This document shows, one piece after another, positions 8,456 through 17,319 of a stretch of DNA of 41,080 nucleotides (position 1 is its first letter; each line of letters starts with the position of its first letter). The stretch is from an uncultured Christensenella sp. (GTDB lineage Bacteria; Bacillota; Clostridia; Christensenellales; UBA3700), in contig CAJTXS010000014.1 in NCBI GenBank assembly GCA_910583735.1, positions 1-41,080 on the forward strand, written 5' to 3'. The position numbers and the translations under genes are program-made. Under the pieces are notes generated by a model that worked only from the letters and a program-made list of their open reading frames with translations, made no database searches and was not told the DNA's origin.

Positions 8456-8932
8456 ATGACCGAGTTGGACAGAATGTTGGATATGCTGGAGGACGCTATC
8501 CGTTCGGGTAAGAAGACTATGTTTTCGTCCGACAACTTTCGTCTTGTGGACGAGTTCAAGTGTCTCGAATATATCAATCAGATACGCAACCTATTGCCTT
8601 CGGCGCTGTCCGAGGCGAGGGTGGTAATGCAGGATAGGAACGGCATTATAGACAAGGCGCACCAGACTGCGGACGAGATAGTCGCAGGCGCGCAGGCGGA
8701 GGCGCAGCGTCTTGTGGACGAGAACGCCATTATTGCCGAGGCAACGCGCAGAGGGCAGGAAGTATACGACGAGGCTGTCGCATACGCAAGCAATATGATT
8801 AACGAAGTCTATCGCTTCGTAGCCACCATGACGGACGAGGCGTATGCTTCGGTCAATAAGGCCGTGCAGGCGATTGCCGACACCCGTCGCAATTTGGACA
8901 ATAAGATGCGGAGCGGACCTCAAGGGCTATGA
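8456..8932 (+). CDS. Coiled-coil protein of the coaD neighbourhood, ATP-synthase-b-like
   Basis: 158 residues, nearly all helical. From about residue 50 to 140 there is a charged Ala/Glu/Arg-rich coiled coil (IIDKAHQTADEIVAGAQAEA and similar) that resembles subunit b of ATP synthase or DivIVA-type proteins only in composition. No membrane helix and no catalytic motif. Similar coiled-coil ORFs are found next to coaD in Clostridia, often loosely labelled 'ATPase'; I infer this is one of them. It has the best ribosome-binding site in the window, AGGAGG at 8442-8447, 8 bases before ATG. Its stop overlaps the next gene as ATGA. Function unknown. Confidence 0.75.
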   Translation: MTELDRMLDMLEDAIRSGKKTMFSSDNFRLVDEFKCLEYINQIRNLLPSALSEARVVMQDRNGIIDKAHQTADEIVAGAQAEAQRLVDENAIIAEATRRGQEVYDEAVAYASNMINEVYRFVATMTDEAYASVNKAVQAIADTRRNLDNKMRSGPQGL

Positions 8933-9912
8933 CGCGCATACGCGACTTAATCAAGCGCAGGGATAAGGATTTCGTAATACTCAATATTACGGATATCCAG
9001 TTTAACGATACGCTCGATAAGTTTGACGGCAAGAAGCTTACTTCGGACACGGTATGCGCTCTCGTCGAGAGGGTAAAGCCCGACTTGATTACCGTATCGG
9101 GCGACTTCGTGTGGGGCATGTTCGTCAAGGATTCGCTCAGATATTTCTGTATGCTCATAGAGCAATTCCGCATTCCGTGGGCGCCCGTCATAGGCAATCA
9201 CGACTGCGAGGGCAATATGAGCAAGAAGGAGATTGCCGCCTGTATCAAGGAGTGGTGCGAGTACTGTCTCTTTGACGAAGGACCGCAGGACATAGCCGGC
9301 ATAGGCAACTATTATATCAATATTAGGGACTGTGCCGACGACGGCAGGATAATCCATACGCTATTTTTTATGGACACGGGCGGCAAGCGCGAGTATACGG
9401 TCAAGGATGCCGACGGAGAGAGCAAGCGCGGCGGCTACGACCATCTCAAGTATTCGCAGATCAAGTGGTATAGCGAGTGTCTCTATCGGCTTAAGCAAGA
9501 TAACGGCGGCGTCATGCCGCTGTCCACCGTAGTATTGCATATCCCTCCCATACAGTATAAATACGCTTGGCGCGAGTGGAAGAAGAACGGCTGTAATCCC
9601 GAGCTGGGCTTCGGCTTCAACAACGAGGAGTGCTGTACGCCTTTGGAGGACAACGGCTTTTTCGACGCGGTTAAGGCTATAGGCAGCACGCGCGATATTA
9701 TAGCGGGACATGACCACATCAATTGCGCGTCCGTCGTCTATGACGGAGTGAGGCTCACTTACGGGCTCAAGACGGGCGATAGATGCTACTGGAAGGATAA
9801 TATGAACGGCGGCACGGTAATTACCGTAGACTCTTACGGCAATACGCAGGTAAGGCACGAATTCGTCAAGAGCGATAAGGAAGGCGGTTCTTTTATAAGT
9901 AAACTCTTATAA
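8929..9912 (+). CDS. Calcineurin-like metallophosphoesterase
   Basis: 327 residues with the metal-ligand series of the calcineurin/purple-acid-phosphatase superfamily: ITDIQFND (a Gln at the usual His position of DxH), VSGDFVWG, GNHDCEG, VLHIPP and AGHDHIN. The spacing fits the Dcr2-like or Icc-like branch with long inserts. No signal peptide is seen, so it is probably cytosolic. The substrate is unknown. It is the last gene of the operon beginning at 4641. It overlaps the coiled-coil gene by 4 bases and has only a weak AAGGG close to the ATG, so it probably depends on translational coupling. A terminator follows 54 bases later. Confidence 0.88.
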   Translation: MTRIRDLIKRRDKDFVILNITDIQFNDTLDKFDGKKLTSDTVCALVERVKPDLITVSGDFVWGMFVKDSLRYFCMLIEQFRIPWAPVIGNHDCEGNMSKKEIAACIKEWCEYCLFDEGPQDIAGIGNYYINIRDCADDGRIIHTLFFMDTGGKREYTVKDADGESKRGGYDHLKYSQIKWYSECLYRLKQDNGGVMPLSTVVLHIPPIQYKYAWREWKKNGCNPELGFGFNNEECCTPLEDNGFFDAVKAIGSTRDIIAGHDHINCASVVYDGVRLTYGLKTGDRCYWKDNMNGGTVITVDSYGNTQVRHEFVKSDKEGGSFISKLL

Positions 9913-9965
9913 TGCAATATTATAAATTAATTATATTGATATAATATATATTATAATTATTATGG

Positions 9966-9992
9966 GCGCGGCGATACCGCGCTTATTTATCT
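9966..9992 (+). terminator. Intrinsic terminator of the hydratase-to-phosphoesterase operon
   Basis: A 6-bp all-GC stem (GCGCGG 9966-9971, CCGCGC 9977-9982) with a 5-base loop, then TTATTTATCTT. Confidence 0.65.
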
Positions 9993-10218
9993 TAATGGCA
10001 TTATTCGATAGCTAAATTATGAGTTTAGCGGCAGCGTCTGTATTGGCATCGACGTTTTAGTATTACTTCACGCCTTATTACTGCATCGATAATGTCGGGG
10101 GAGACAGATATTTTATGAGTTATTGCGGCAACCGAAAGACGGCGCATATGTATAAGTCAATTCTGTCGATATAATAGTTAATCATATTGCTTGATATACT
10201 TTCTTACATTGTTTAGAG

Positions 10219-10245
10219 GTAAAAAATCGGCGCCTTGTATGCGCC
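10219..10245 (-). terminator. Minus-strand terminator abutting the inverted-repeat element
   Basis: Read on the minus strand: GGCGC (10245-10241), a 7-base loop, GCGCC (10233-10229), then GATTTTTTAC. No minus-strand protein gene lies nearby. The only visible source of transcripts is the promoter inside the adjacent element. Confidence 0.6.
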
Positions 10246-10247
10246 TG

Positions 10248-10437
10248 ATGTACATGTATTAGTATAATTGATGATCATTTTTATAAGCATTAACTGTTAA
10301 TCGTGTTAATATTTTAGTCCTAATACATATATATGTCAATATTTTTGTGCGGAAATAGGCGATATAGTGTATTTTATCGCTGTATTTTCACGCTTTTTAG
10401 CAATTAATGATCATCAATTATACTAATTTATGTACAT
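10248..10437. repeat. 190-bp segment flanked by 32-bp inverted repeats; candidate invertible promoter
   Basis: The left arm is 10248-10279 and the right arm 10406-10437. The arms are reverse complements at 30 of 32 positions; the two mismatches are at 10256-10257. They enclose 126 bases. Each arm contains the small palindromes ATGTACAT (interrupted only by the arm edge) and ATGATCAT. A strong promoter lies between the arms on the minus strand. The size and layout match known phase-variable promoter switches. No recombinase gene is in this window. Confidence 0.75.
10311..10339 (-). promoter_or_regulatory. Near-consensus promoter inside the inverted-repeat segment, facing away from the surface gene
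   Basis: On the minus strand: TTGACA (10339-10334, perfect), a 17-base spacer, TAAAAT (10316-10311, 5 of 6). The predicted start is near 10304, leading left through the arm into the terminator at 10245-10219. If the segment inverts, the same boxes would lie at about 10346-10374 on the plus strand and read into the gene at 10561. Confidence 0.75.
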
Positions 10438-10517
10438 TTTTTACAGCTGTTTATCGTCGTTACAATGCTTTTTATACCTAAGAGGAATTGCGATATTACA
10501 TCGCTTTAAGGCAAGTT

Positions 10518-10559
10518 ATGACAAGGATAAATAAATTGATTGCATATGTGTGGAGATAA
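10518..10559 (+). CDS. Possible 13-residue leader peptide upstream of the surface protein
   Basis: A short frame, MTRINKLIAYVWR, begins at ATG 10518 with AAGG 6 bases upstream. It stops at 10557-10559, one base before the ATG of the surface gene. Its position suggests translational coupling. The GGAG used by the main gene lies inside its last codons. It could be chance. Confidence 0.3.
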   Translation: MTRINKLIAYVWR

Positions 10560-10560
10560 T

Positions 10561-13500
10561 ATGAGTGCAAGATATAGGTCTTATTATATATTGATTGTTG
10601 CGGCGATAGTAATCGCCGTAACGATGTGCTTTTGCTTAATTTCGTTTAGCAATATGGATTACGTATATGCATTTACGTCTTCCAATATATCGGATGCGGA
10701 AGATATAGGCAATATATTGCTGGATGGATATGAGAATCGCGGCGACGGTAAAGTATTCGACGGAGAGATAATGCAGGCGCTATATAGTAGTATTACCGGC
10801 GTTGATCGCGCAGATATTGCCAATATTGATAGCATTTTGGATGTAGACGGTGAGATAACATCCGCGACTATTCGAGATAATAACGAAGGTCAAGATATCG
10901 TACTCACCATGGACGGACAGCAATGGACGGTGACGCACATTACTAAGGACAGTTCGGGCAATACTATAGCCACGCTGTGGCAGGCTACGGGGAGCACTGC
11001 GCATACATTTAATCCTTGGTATGATGACGCGACGACGCATGCGTATCCGTCTAATATGTACAGTACGAGCTATGTGAGAGCGGACACGCTCAATAGCGGC
11101 GGCAACGGGTATGTAGCTACTAAGGGTGCGACTGAATTGACGAAAGTAGAGCAAAATGCCGACCATGAATATGCAAGGCTCACAATGCCGTCTGTAAAGG
11201 GTTCGCTGACTAGCTTTATAGTAAAGCCGTCTGCGGTAGCATATCAAGGGAATCAGAATAACAATGTAGGCGGCACAATAGGTAATATAAACTATACGTT
11301 GCCCAATGAGGCGTACGGTACGCCGAGCGGGACAGTAAAATGGTATGTGGGTAGCGGAAGGAATACGGACTACTCGGGCAAGAGCGGGTATGCGGATTGG
11401 AAGGACGATTACATATGGCTACCGTCTTTAACCGAAACAGGATGCAACGAGTCTGTTAACGGAATATGGGCGTTATCTAATAATCAGCGCTCCAACTCCA
11501 GAGATTTCTGGCTGCGCTCCGGCTACTACTATAACGCTAGGTATGTGTACCTCTTGGCTGCGGCGGGCAACTCGATTAGCTACACATTTATGAGTCGTAG
11601 TTACGCCGTCCGTCCCGCGCTTCACTTAAATTTAACCTCTGCGGCAGCACATAGCGGAGGACTTGCGCTGGCAGAGCCTACTGACGTAACGGCTATGTAT
11701 AAGGGGACCGCGCTTGACTTGACCGACGTATCCGCAGAGCAAAAGACATGGTACGATGCGAGCTCGATAGATATATCGTACGCTACAGCAAGCATGACCG
11801 ATGTCGGAGAGTATACCTGCACCGCTACCGTTAAGCCCAACCTTGCGGCGGACGGGTTGACCTTCTCGGGGACGCCGGGCGCGGGCGAGAGCGCTACGGT
11901 GCGTAAGTTCAAGTTTAAGATAGGTAAGAAGAAGATTACGCCTATACTGGCGCTCGATGTCAACGATATGCCTACGGTTACGTCGCCTGGGGCGATATAT
12001 TCGGGCGATACTCAAGCCAACGGCAGAGCGCCCAATATATCCTTTACCTACGAGAGTATAGACGGTAAAGGATACAATTCCGCGTTGCCGCCCACCGCGA
12101 TAGGCAAGTACAAGGCTATAGCGGTCATAGACAATAACTGCCCTTACGAGATAAACGGCGAGGTGAGTATAGAGTTCGAGCTGTCCAAGCGGCGAGTGGT
12201 CAAGCCGAGCATAGCGGGCGCGGTCAGCGCGCAGTATAACGGCGCGGCGCAGGTATTCCAGCTATCTAATGTAGCAGATAGCGATGTGACGGTCAGCGCG
12301 CCGAGCGGCGCGACATACGACAGCGCGGCGCATACCGTATCGGTTAAGGACGCGGGCAAGTATAAGATACGTATAGAGCTCAGAGACAGCGCGACTACGC
12401 AGTGGTCGGACGGCAAGAGCGCGGGTTACGACTTGGAGATAGAGATAACCAAGAAGCCGCTTAAGGTAGAGATAACCGCGCCCACGAGCTGGAATTACGG
12501 CACGGAAGGCATAATCACGATAGTAGGCGACTGTCTTACGGGAGACAGGACGGAGCTGTACATATATTGCGTTAAGGGAGTGGGCAGCGGCATAGACCCC
12601 GACGCGCAGGAGATAGACCTCGATAAGTATAAGACGTACAGCGGAGACGACTACCGCACGAGGATAATCACTATCCCCGCGGACTTTGCGGAAGGGGACT
12701 ACACGCTCTTTGTGCGCATGTCGGCTAAGAACAGCTTTGCCAATCAAAACGGCAATTACGAGCTGTCCGCTCAGACCAAGTCGGTGCCTTTCACGGTAGC
12801 GGGTAAAGAGGTTACCTTTACCGCAAACGACGTCAAGTGGCAGTATGTCAACGACGGCGCTACTACGCAGATAGGCAACGGACTGCAGACGGTTAAGCTC
12901 ACCTATAACGGTAAGCCCTATTCATTCTCGATAGACACGGGCGAGCTTGAGAGCAAGGGCGTACGCGTCAAGACGGAGAATGGAGGCGGATATTCGGGCG
13001 ATACGGTCATGACCGACGCGGGAGCTGTTGCGTACACGGTGACTGTATATCTCACGTCGATAACGGGATACGAGCAGAAGGACTTATCCTTTACGCTTAC
13101 CTATGAGATAGGCAAAGCCAAGTACGACCTGTCCGGCTTGAGCTGGAATTACACTTCTGCTATAGAGTACGACGGGCAGGAGCATAACGTGACGCTAAGC
13201 GGAGCTATTCCCAACGGACTTACGGCGAGCTACAGCGGTAATGGCAATACGGGCGTGGGTTCGTATACTACTTCGGTGAGTTTTGCATTGGCGGAAGCGT
13301 ATCGCAGCAATTACATCTTGCCCGAGAGGAATAAGAGCGACAGTTATATAGGAGACTTCGAGTGGAGCGTAGATTGGGAGATAGCCAAGGCGGAGCTTAT
13401 CGCGGAGTGGAAGGTAGGCGGAAACGGTAATACGGTTACGCTGCCCAAACTTAAGCCTACGGATAAACTCACCAATTCCATGGTGGAATACGTGTTTTAC

Positions 13501-16500
13501 GCTACCGACGCGGACGGCAATATAGATAGGAGCACGGTTGTCGGCGAGCAGGAAGTGCTCGACTCGGGTACGGGCAATAAGGAGATATTCTATTACGTAG
13601 AGGTGAGCCTTAAGGACGAGTATAAGGGCAATTATACGCTCAAGTTTGCGTCCGATACGGACAATCCGTATAAGTTCTCCGTAGGAGAGAATAAGTCGGT
13701 AATCAAGCTGGTCGCCAAGATAGACGGCGAGCTGCTCAAGGCTAAGTATCCGTACAGAGGCAGTCCCTATGCCGTTACGGTAGAGATAACCGTCAACGAG
13801 GGCAATGTGCCGCAGGAGCTGATAATTATAGAGTATTACAGCGGCGACACCAAGCTGAGCGGCGCGCCTGCCGATGTGGGCGAGTACAGGGTAGTCATAT
13901 CGCTTAAAGACGCGGACAGCGCATATGTCGATGCAGATTGCGACGAGTATCACTTCGAGATAGAGAAGGCGGACTTCGACGTATCGGGACTCAAGTGGAC
14001 GACGCAGGCAGGCGGGGCGACGGTGAGTTACGATGCCGCGCAAGGCAAATGGCTGGACGAGAGCGGCAGCGAATACGCCTTTATATACGACGGCTTGGAG
14101 CACACTGTGACGCTGTCGGGCTTGGACGCGATTGCCGGCTTGAGCGCGACCGTCAGCGACAATAAGGTCAAGAATGCGGGTTCGTACACCGTAAGCGTTA
14201 CGTTTACTTACGATGAGGGCAATTACAATGCGCCCGTATTCCCCGCAAGCGTCGCTTTGACTATAGGCAAGAAGTTGGTCGACACCAAGGAGATGAAGTG
14301 GGGCTACACGGCGGGCGGCAGCGACTCCGTTAAGCCGTACGCTTCCGACCTCGTCTATACGCGCAGCGGCGGCAACGCCGTAGTATATACGATGAAGCTC
14401 ATGGGCGTGCCCCGCGAGCTATCCGATCACATCACTTATCCTGCCGAGAGCGGAGTGATAAGAGCTGCTAGCGTTGTGGGCAATTATACGGCTAAGTTCG
14501 CCGTAGCTGCGGAGGCGTACGACAATTACGACTTTGTCTTACCCGCAAGCCTTACCTACGCCATAGATTGGGAGATAACCAAGCGCGTCATCAAGTCGCC
14601 CGTATTCGACGGCAGTTGGACGGTGTTCGACGGCAAGACGCACGACTTGAGCAAGCTGTGTCAGCTGGCGGACGGCTGGGACAATTATATTACGCTCACA
14701 GCCAAGCTGGACGGCGTAGGCTTAGACGATTACACCGCCGCATACGATGCGGGAGTATATACGGTCAGCTTCGAGCTCATCATAGTGGACGGCGCTAAGC
14801 CCAACGTCGAGTGGCAGAGCCAGACCGTGCCCGTCGTCATTAACGTGGATAAGTACTACGTATATATCGACGGATGGACAGACGGCGGCAAGGACAGCGC
14901 GACCTCGCCCGACCTTGCGAGCCTGCCGAGCTTCTTCGAGTATGTGTACACGGACTTGCAGGGCAATCCCGTGACGGAGCACACCGTAGACAACACCTAT
15001 TCCACCGCGTTTATCAAGAAGGCGGTAGTTAAGGCGGAGTATGCCGCCAACGTGACGCTCGACGGTGAGATAACGCACGAGTTCGTGACAGACGCCGCGC
15101 CCGACACGCCCGTGACTTATGTCAATAAGCCTACTCTCGGCATAGATAAACTTACCTTTGACGGACAGTCTCATACGATAGCGGACTTTATGCTCGAGGG
15201 CTTCGACGCTACGGTCATGGACATTGTCCTCTCCCAGCAGAGCGTCAGGGACGTCGGCGTGTATAAGGCAGTTATTAAGTTTAAGAGCGGTATCAACTAC
15301 TCGTGGACTATGGGAGACGGTACGGTCGACAGGTCGAGCGTAGAGTTGGAGTACAGCATCGTCACGCTTGAGCTCGTCAAGCCTATAGACGGCGGCAAGC
15401 TGTATTACAACGGCATGGAGCAGACTTATCTGCCCCAAGGCGCCGATAGCAACTTCGTCGATTACAGAGACAATGTGGAGATTGTGCGCGGTTCGTATAT
15501 AGCCACCGCGTCGCTTAAGGATAAAGTCAATACCTGCTGGGACGACGGCAGCGTAGGCGACGTTACCTTTACGTGGGAGATAGTTAAGGGTATCGTTAGC
15601 GCGCCGCACATTACTTCGCCGGAAAGCGTGGTCTATAACGGCGAGGACTACAACCTGCTCGAGCTCATAGACGGATACGACGCTGCGCTCATATCGATAG
15701 AGGGCGACCTTATCGGCAGAGACGCGGGCGATTACAGCTTTACGGTAAGGCTGATTGATTCGGACAATTACGAGTGGGACAATGCCGCGGACGGACAGAG
15801 CTTTACTTGGACGATACTTAAGGCCAAGATAGAGCAGAACTGGGATATGACGGGCGATACGCCGCGCATAGCAGTACCCGATGAGTATGAGGGACTGGTG
15901 GAGTTCTATTATACCTATTACGACGAGGACGGCAACGAGGTGGCGGAAGACGCGCTCGAGCAGGGTAAGAAGTATAAGGCGGTCGCGACGCTCGCCGCGG
16001 GGTATGAGAATAATTTCGAGTTCGTCGATGCATATGGCAACGCGCTTGACGTGCCCTATGAGAGCGAGCCCAAGGAGTTCTGCAAGACGGACGTATCGTC
16101 GCGCGTAGATGTGCCCTTCAAGTGGGACGAGGGCAAGAATCCTCCCGAGTTGATTCTGCCGGACAGCGTCAAGGATATCCTGCATCCCGAGTATGAATAT
16201 AAGGATAAGGACGGCAATGCCGTAAGCAAGGACGACCTAAGAGAGGGCGAGGAGTATACGGTTACGGTTAAGATACCCGACGCGGAGAAAGGGCTTGTCA
16301 ACTTTAAGGACGCGGACGGCAATATCTTGGATATAGACAATCTGCCGCCGTATACCTTTACCAAGCAGGCTGCGTCTTCGGGCGGCTCTAACGGTTCAAA
16401 TGGCGCGGGCGGCGATTCCCAAGGCGGAATTACGAGCAGCGATTGGTATAAGAAGCTGCTTATAGGCTTGACGGTAGTAGTTTCGATTATGACGCTGATA

Positions 16501-16629
16501 ATACTGCTGATAGTGATACTCTTTGCCGCATACATCAGACGCGACAGGGAGAGGACGAAGCTGCTCGAGGAGCTTGCCGAAGATATCAAGTCGGTTAAGA
16601 ATTCTTATAAGGATAGAGCCGATTTATAA
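10561..16629 (+). CDS. Giant repeat-rich, membrane-anchored surface protein
   Basis: 2022 residues. A signal peptide occupies residues 1-37 (YVYA at its end). Residues about 110-360 form a domain with DFWLRSG and SYAVRPALHLNL motifs, like DUF6273-type domains of gut Firmicutes surface proteins. About 14-16 Ig/MBG-like modules of 80-110 residues follow; many begin with I-x-K-A/K-x motifs (EIGKAKYDLSGL, EIEKADFDVSGL, TILKAKIEQNW) and contain VGEYT/AGxYT turns. A Gly/Ser/Asn linker (about 1937-1963), a membrane helix (about 1966-1991) and a basic, helical tail end the protein. There is no sortase motif. The start is ATG 10561 because GGAG (10552-10555) precedes it. The N-terminal third of the DUF6273-like part is AT-richer than the repeats. 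It is a paralogue of the protein ending at 719. It lies downstream of a candidate invertible promoter, so expression may be phase-variable. Confidence 0.85.
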   Translation: MSARYRSYYILIVAAIVIAVTMCFCLISFSNMDYVYAFTSSNISDAEDIGNILLDGYENRGDGKVFDGEIMQALYSSITGVDRADIANIDSILDVDGEITSATIRDNNEGQDIVLTMDGQQWTVTHITKDSSGNTIATLWQATGSTAHTFNPWYDDATTHAYPSNMYSTSYVRADTLNSGGNGYVATKGATELTKVEQNADHEYARLTMPSVKGSLTSFIVKPSAVAYQGNQNNNVGGTIGNINYTLPNEAYGTPSGTVKWYVGSGRNTDYSGKSGYADWKDDYIWLPSLTETGCNESVNGIWALSNNQRSNSRDFWLRSGYYYNARYVYLLAAAGNSISYTFMSRSYAVRPALHLNLTSAAAHSGGLALAEPTDVTAMYKGTALDLTDVSAEQKTWYDASSIDISYATASMTDVGEYTCTATVKPNLAADGLTFSGTPGAGESATVRKFKFKIGKKKITPILALDVNDMPTVTSPGAIYSGDTQANGRAPNISFTYESIDGKGYNSALPPTAIGKYKAIAVIDNNCPYEINGEVSIEFELSKRRVVKPSIAGAVSAQYNGAAQVFQLSNVADSDVTVSAPSGATYDSAAHTVSVKDAGKYKIRIELRDSATTQWSDGKSAGYDLEIEITKKPLKVEITAPTSWNYGTEGIITIVGDCLTGDRTELYIYCVKGVGSGIDPDAQEIDLDKYKTYSGDDYRTRIITIPADFAEGDYTLFVRMSAKNSFANQNGNYELSAQTKSVPFTVAGKEVTFTANDVKWQYVNDGATTQIGNGLQTVKLTYNGKPYSFSIDTGELESKGVRVKTENGGGYSGDTVMTDAGAVAYTVTVYLTSITGYEQKDLSFTLTYEIGKAKYDLSGLSWNYTSAIEYDGQEHNVTLSGAIPNGLTASYSGNGNTGVGSYTTSVSFALAEAYRSNYILPERNKSDSYIGDFEWSVDWEIAKAELIAEWKVGGNGNTVTLPKLKPTDKLTNSMVEYVFYATDADGNIDRSTVVGEQEVLDSGTGNKEIFYYVEVSLKDEYKGNYTLKFASDTDNPYKFSVGENKSVIKLVAKIDGELLKAKYPYRGSPYAVTVEITVNEGNVPQELIIIEYYSGDTKLSGAPADVGEYRVVISLKDADSAYVDADCDEYHFEIEKADFDVSGLKWTTQAGGATVSYDAAQGKWLDESGSEYAFIYDGLEHTVTLSGLDAIAGLSATVSDNKVKNAGSYTVSVTFTYDEGNYNAPVFPASVALTIGKKLVDTKEMKWGYTAGGSDSVKPYASDLVYTRSGGNAVVYTMKLMGVPRELSDHITYPAESGVIRAASVVGNYTAKFAVAAEAYDNYDFVLPASLTYAIDWEITKRVIKSPVFDGSWTVFDGKTHDLSKLCQLADGWDNYITLTAKLDGVGLDDYTAAYDAGVYTVSFELIIVDGAKPNVEWQSQTVPVVINVDKYYVYIDGWTDGGKDSATSPDLASLPSFFEYVYTDLQGNPVTEHTVDNTYSTAFIKKAVVKAEYAANVTLDGEITHEFVTDAAPDTPVTYVNKPTLGIDKLTFDGQSHTIADFMLEGFDATVMDIVLSQQSVRDVGVYKAVIKFKSGINYSWTMGDGTVDRSSVELEYSIVTLELVKPIDGGKLYYNGMEQTYLPQGADSNFVDYRDNVEIVRGSYIATASLKDKVNTCWDDGSVGDVTFTWEIVKGIVSAPHITSPESVVYNGEDYNLLELIDGYDAALISIEGDLIGRDAGDYSFTVRLIDSDNYEWDNAADGQSFTWTILKAKIEQNWDMTGDTPRIAVPDEYEGLVEFYYTYYDEDGNEVAEDALEQGKKYKAVATLAAGYENNFEFVDAYGNALDVPYESEPKEFCKTDVSSRVDVPFKWDEGKNPPELILPDSVKDILHPEYEYKDKDGNAVSKDDLREGEEYTVTVKIPDAEKGLVNFKDADGNILDIDNLPPYTFTKQAASSGGSNGSNGAGGDSQGGITSSDWYKKLLIGLTVVVSIMTLIILLIVILFAAYIRRDRERTKLLEELAEDIKSVKNSYKDRADL

Positions 16630-16797
16630 GTATAGCGCCGAGCAATAACGTCGAGTGGATAGAGCATAGCCGTTATCCATACCGATATGCGGCGTACTGC
16701 CGCGGCAAGCAGGTTTGACATAGCCATGACATGATATGCCTTGTCTGCCCATGACCGTAAATGATATGACTTACCGATTAATGTCAAGAGATATGAT

Positions 16798-16827
16798 GGG
16801 GACGATGACGGCGTCCCCGTTATATTC
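16798..16827 (+). terminator. Possible first terminator of the surface gene
   Basis: 7-bp stem GGGGACG (16798-16804) with CGTCCCC (16812-16818), 7-base loop, followed only by GTTATATT. A weak T tract. Confidence 0.4.
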
Positions 16828-16841
16828 CGACATAACATGGC

Positions 16842-16876
16842 AGGCTGCAAGATTATTTCTTGCAGCCTTGCTCTTT
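16842..16876 (+). terminator. Intrinsic terminator after the surface gene
   Basis: A perfect 10-bp stem (AGGCTGCAAG 16842-16851, CTTGCAGCCT 16859-16868) with a 7-base loop, then TGCTCTTT. The plus-strand orientation fits the gene ending at 16629. Confidence 0.65.
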
Positions 16877-17284
16877 AATGTCTTAAGACGTTAGCAGGCG
16901 GCGTCGGCTTTATATTTGCCGCAACGAGATGCTTGCATACGCGTCGAGAGGGCGGCTGTTCGAGCTGCTGTTTTGTATGGTGAATAATAATCGGGCGAGC
17001 CGAAATAACCGATCGGTATATGAGATTGTTCTGCGCCGCCTCGACCCTCAATCGGCGCGGCAAGCAAAGAGGTATTACGCGTTCGCAATACGCTTTTTTA
17101 ATGCGAGGCAATACGCTTGGCGCGTCGTATACGATGACACTTTGCGCGCCGTTTCGGCTTGGGTTTCGCCATGCGGCGAGACTTTCGAGCTTTGCGCGCG
17201 CATTAATGGCGGTTTAGGCGTTGTTTTGCCGCTTGTAAGCTAATTCTTTACACATTTAATACATAATTAATTTTCTAAAAGTCA

Positions 17285-17313
17285 TTTACAAAATATAGGT
17301 TTTATATTAAAAT
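17285..17313 (+). promoter_or_regulatory. Promoter of the MMPL gene, leaderless
   Basis: TTTACA 17285-17290, a 17-base spacer and TAAAAT 17308-17313. The -10 box ends 6 bases before the ATG at 17320, so the predicted transcript starts at the A of the start codon. No Shine-Dalgarno sequence is present. Confidence 0.75.
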
Positions 17314-17319
17314 ATATAT

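Larger units (their letters stand above)
9913..10560. promoter_or_regulatory. Long AT-rich control region upstream of the giant surface gene
   Basis: About 650 bases without a protein gene apart from a possible 13-codon leader. From left to right it holds the operon terminator (9966-9992), about 220 bases in which I see nothing definite, a minus-strand terminator (10219-10245), the inverted-repeat segment (10248-10437) with an internal minus-strand promoter, and a 120-base leader for the surface gene. Confidence 0.6.
16630..17319. other. Intergenic region between the surface gene and the MMPL gene
   Basis: About 690 bases. Contains the hairpins at 16798-16818 and 16842-16868 and, at its end, the promoter of the next gene. 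A small GC hairpin (GCGGC-gtact-GCCGC) lies near 16687. A 104-codon open frame at 16929-17243 has no ribosome-binding site or recognisable motif, and I do not call it. Otherwise nothing is seen. Confidence 0.5.

Noticed and set aside
10346..10380. Plus-strand promoter inside the inverted-repeat segment in the present orientation (TTGTGC, 17 bases, TGTATT)
   Set aside because: It matches consensus at only 3 of 6 and 4 of 6 positions, far weaker than the minus-strand promoter in the same segment.
10440..10466. Constitutive promoter right of the element (TTTACA and TACAAT)
   Set aside because: Each box is good, but the 15-base spacer is too short for a normal sigma-A promoter. It could give weak basal expression, so it is not excluded entirely.
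14722..16185. 487-codon open frame on the minus strand
   Set aside because: Antisense shadow of the surface-protein repeats. Long open antisense frames are expected with this codon use.
16929..17243. 104-codon plus-strand open frame between the surface gene and the MMPL gene
   Set aside because: No ribosome-binding site, no motif, and a biased composition; it stops just before the next promoter.
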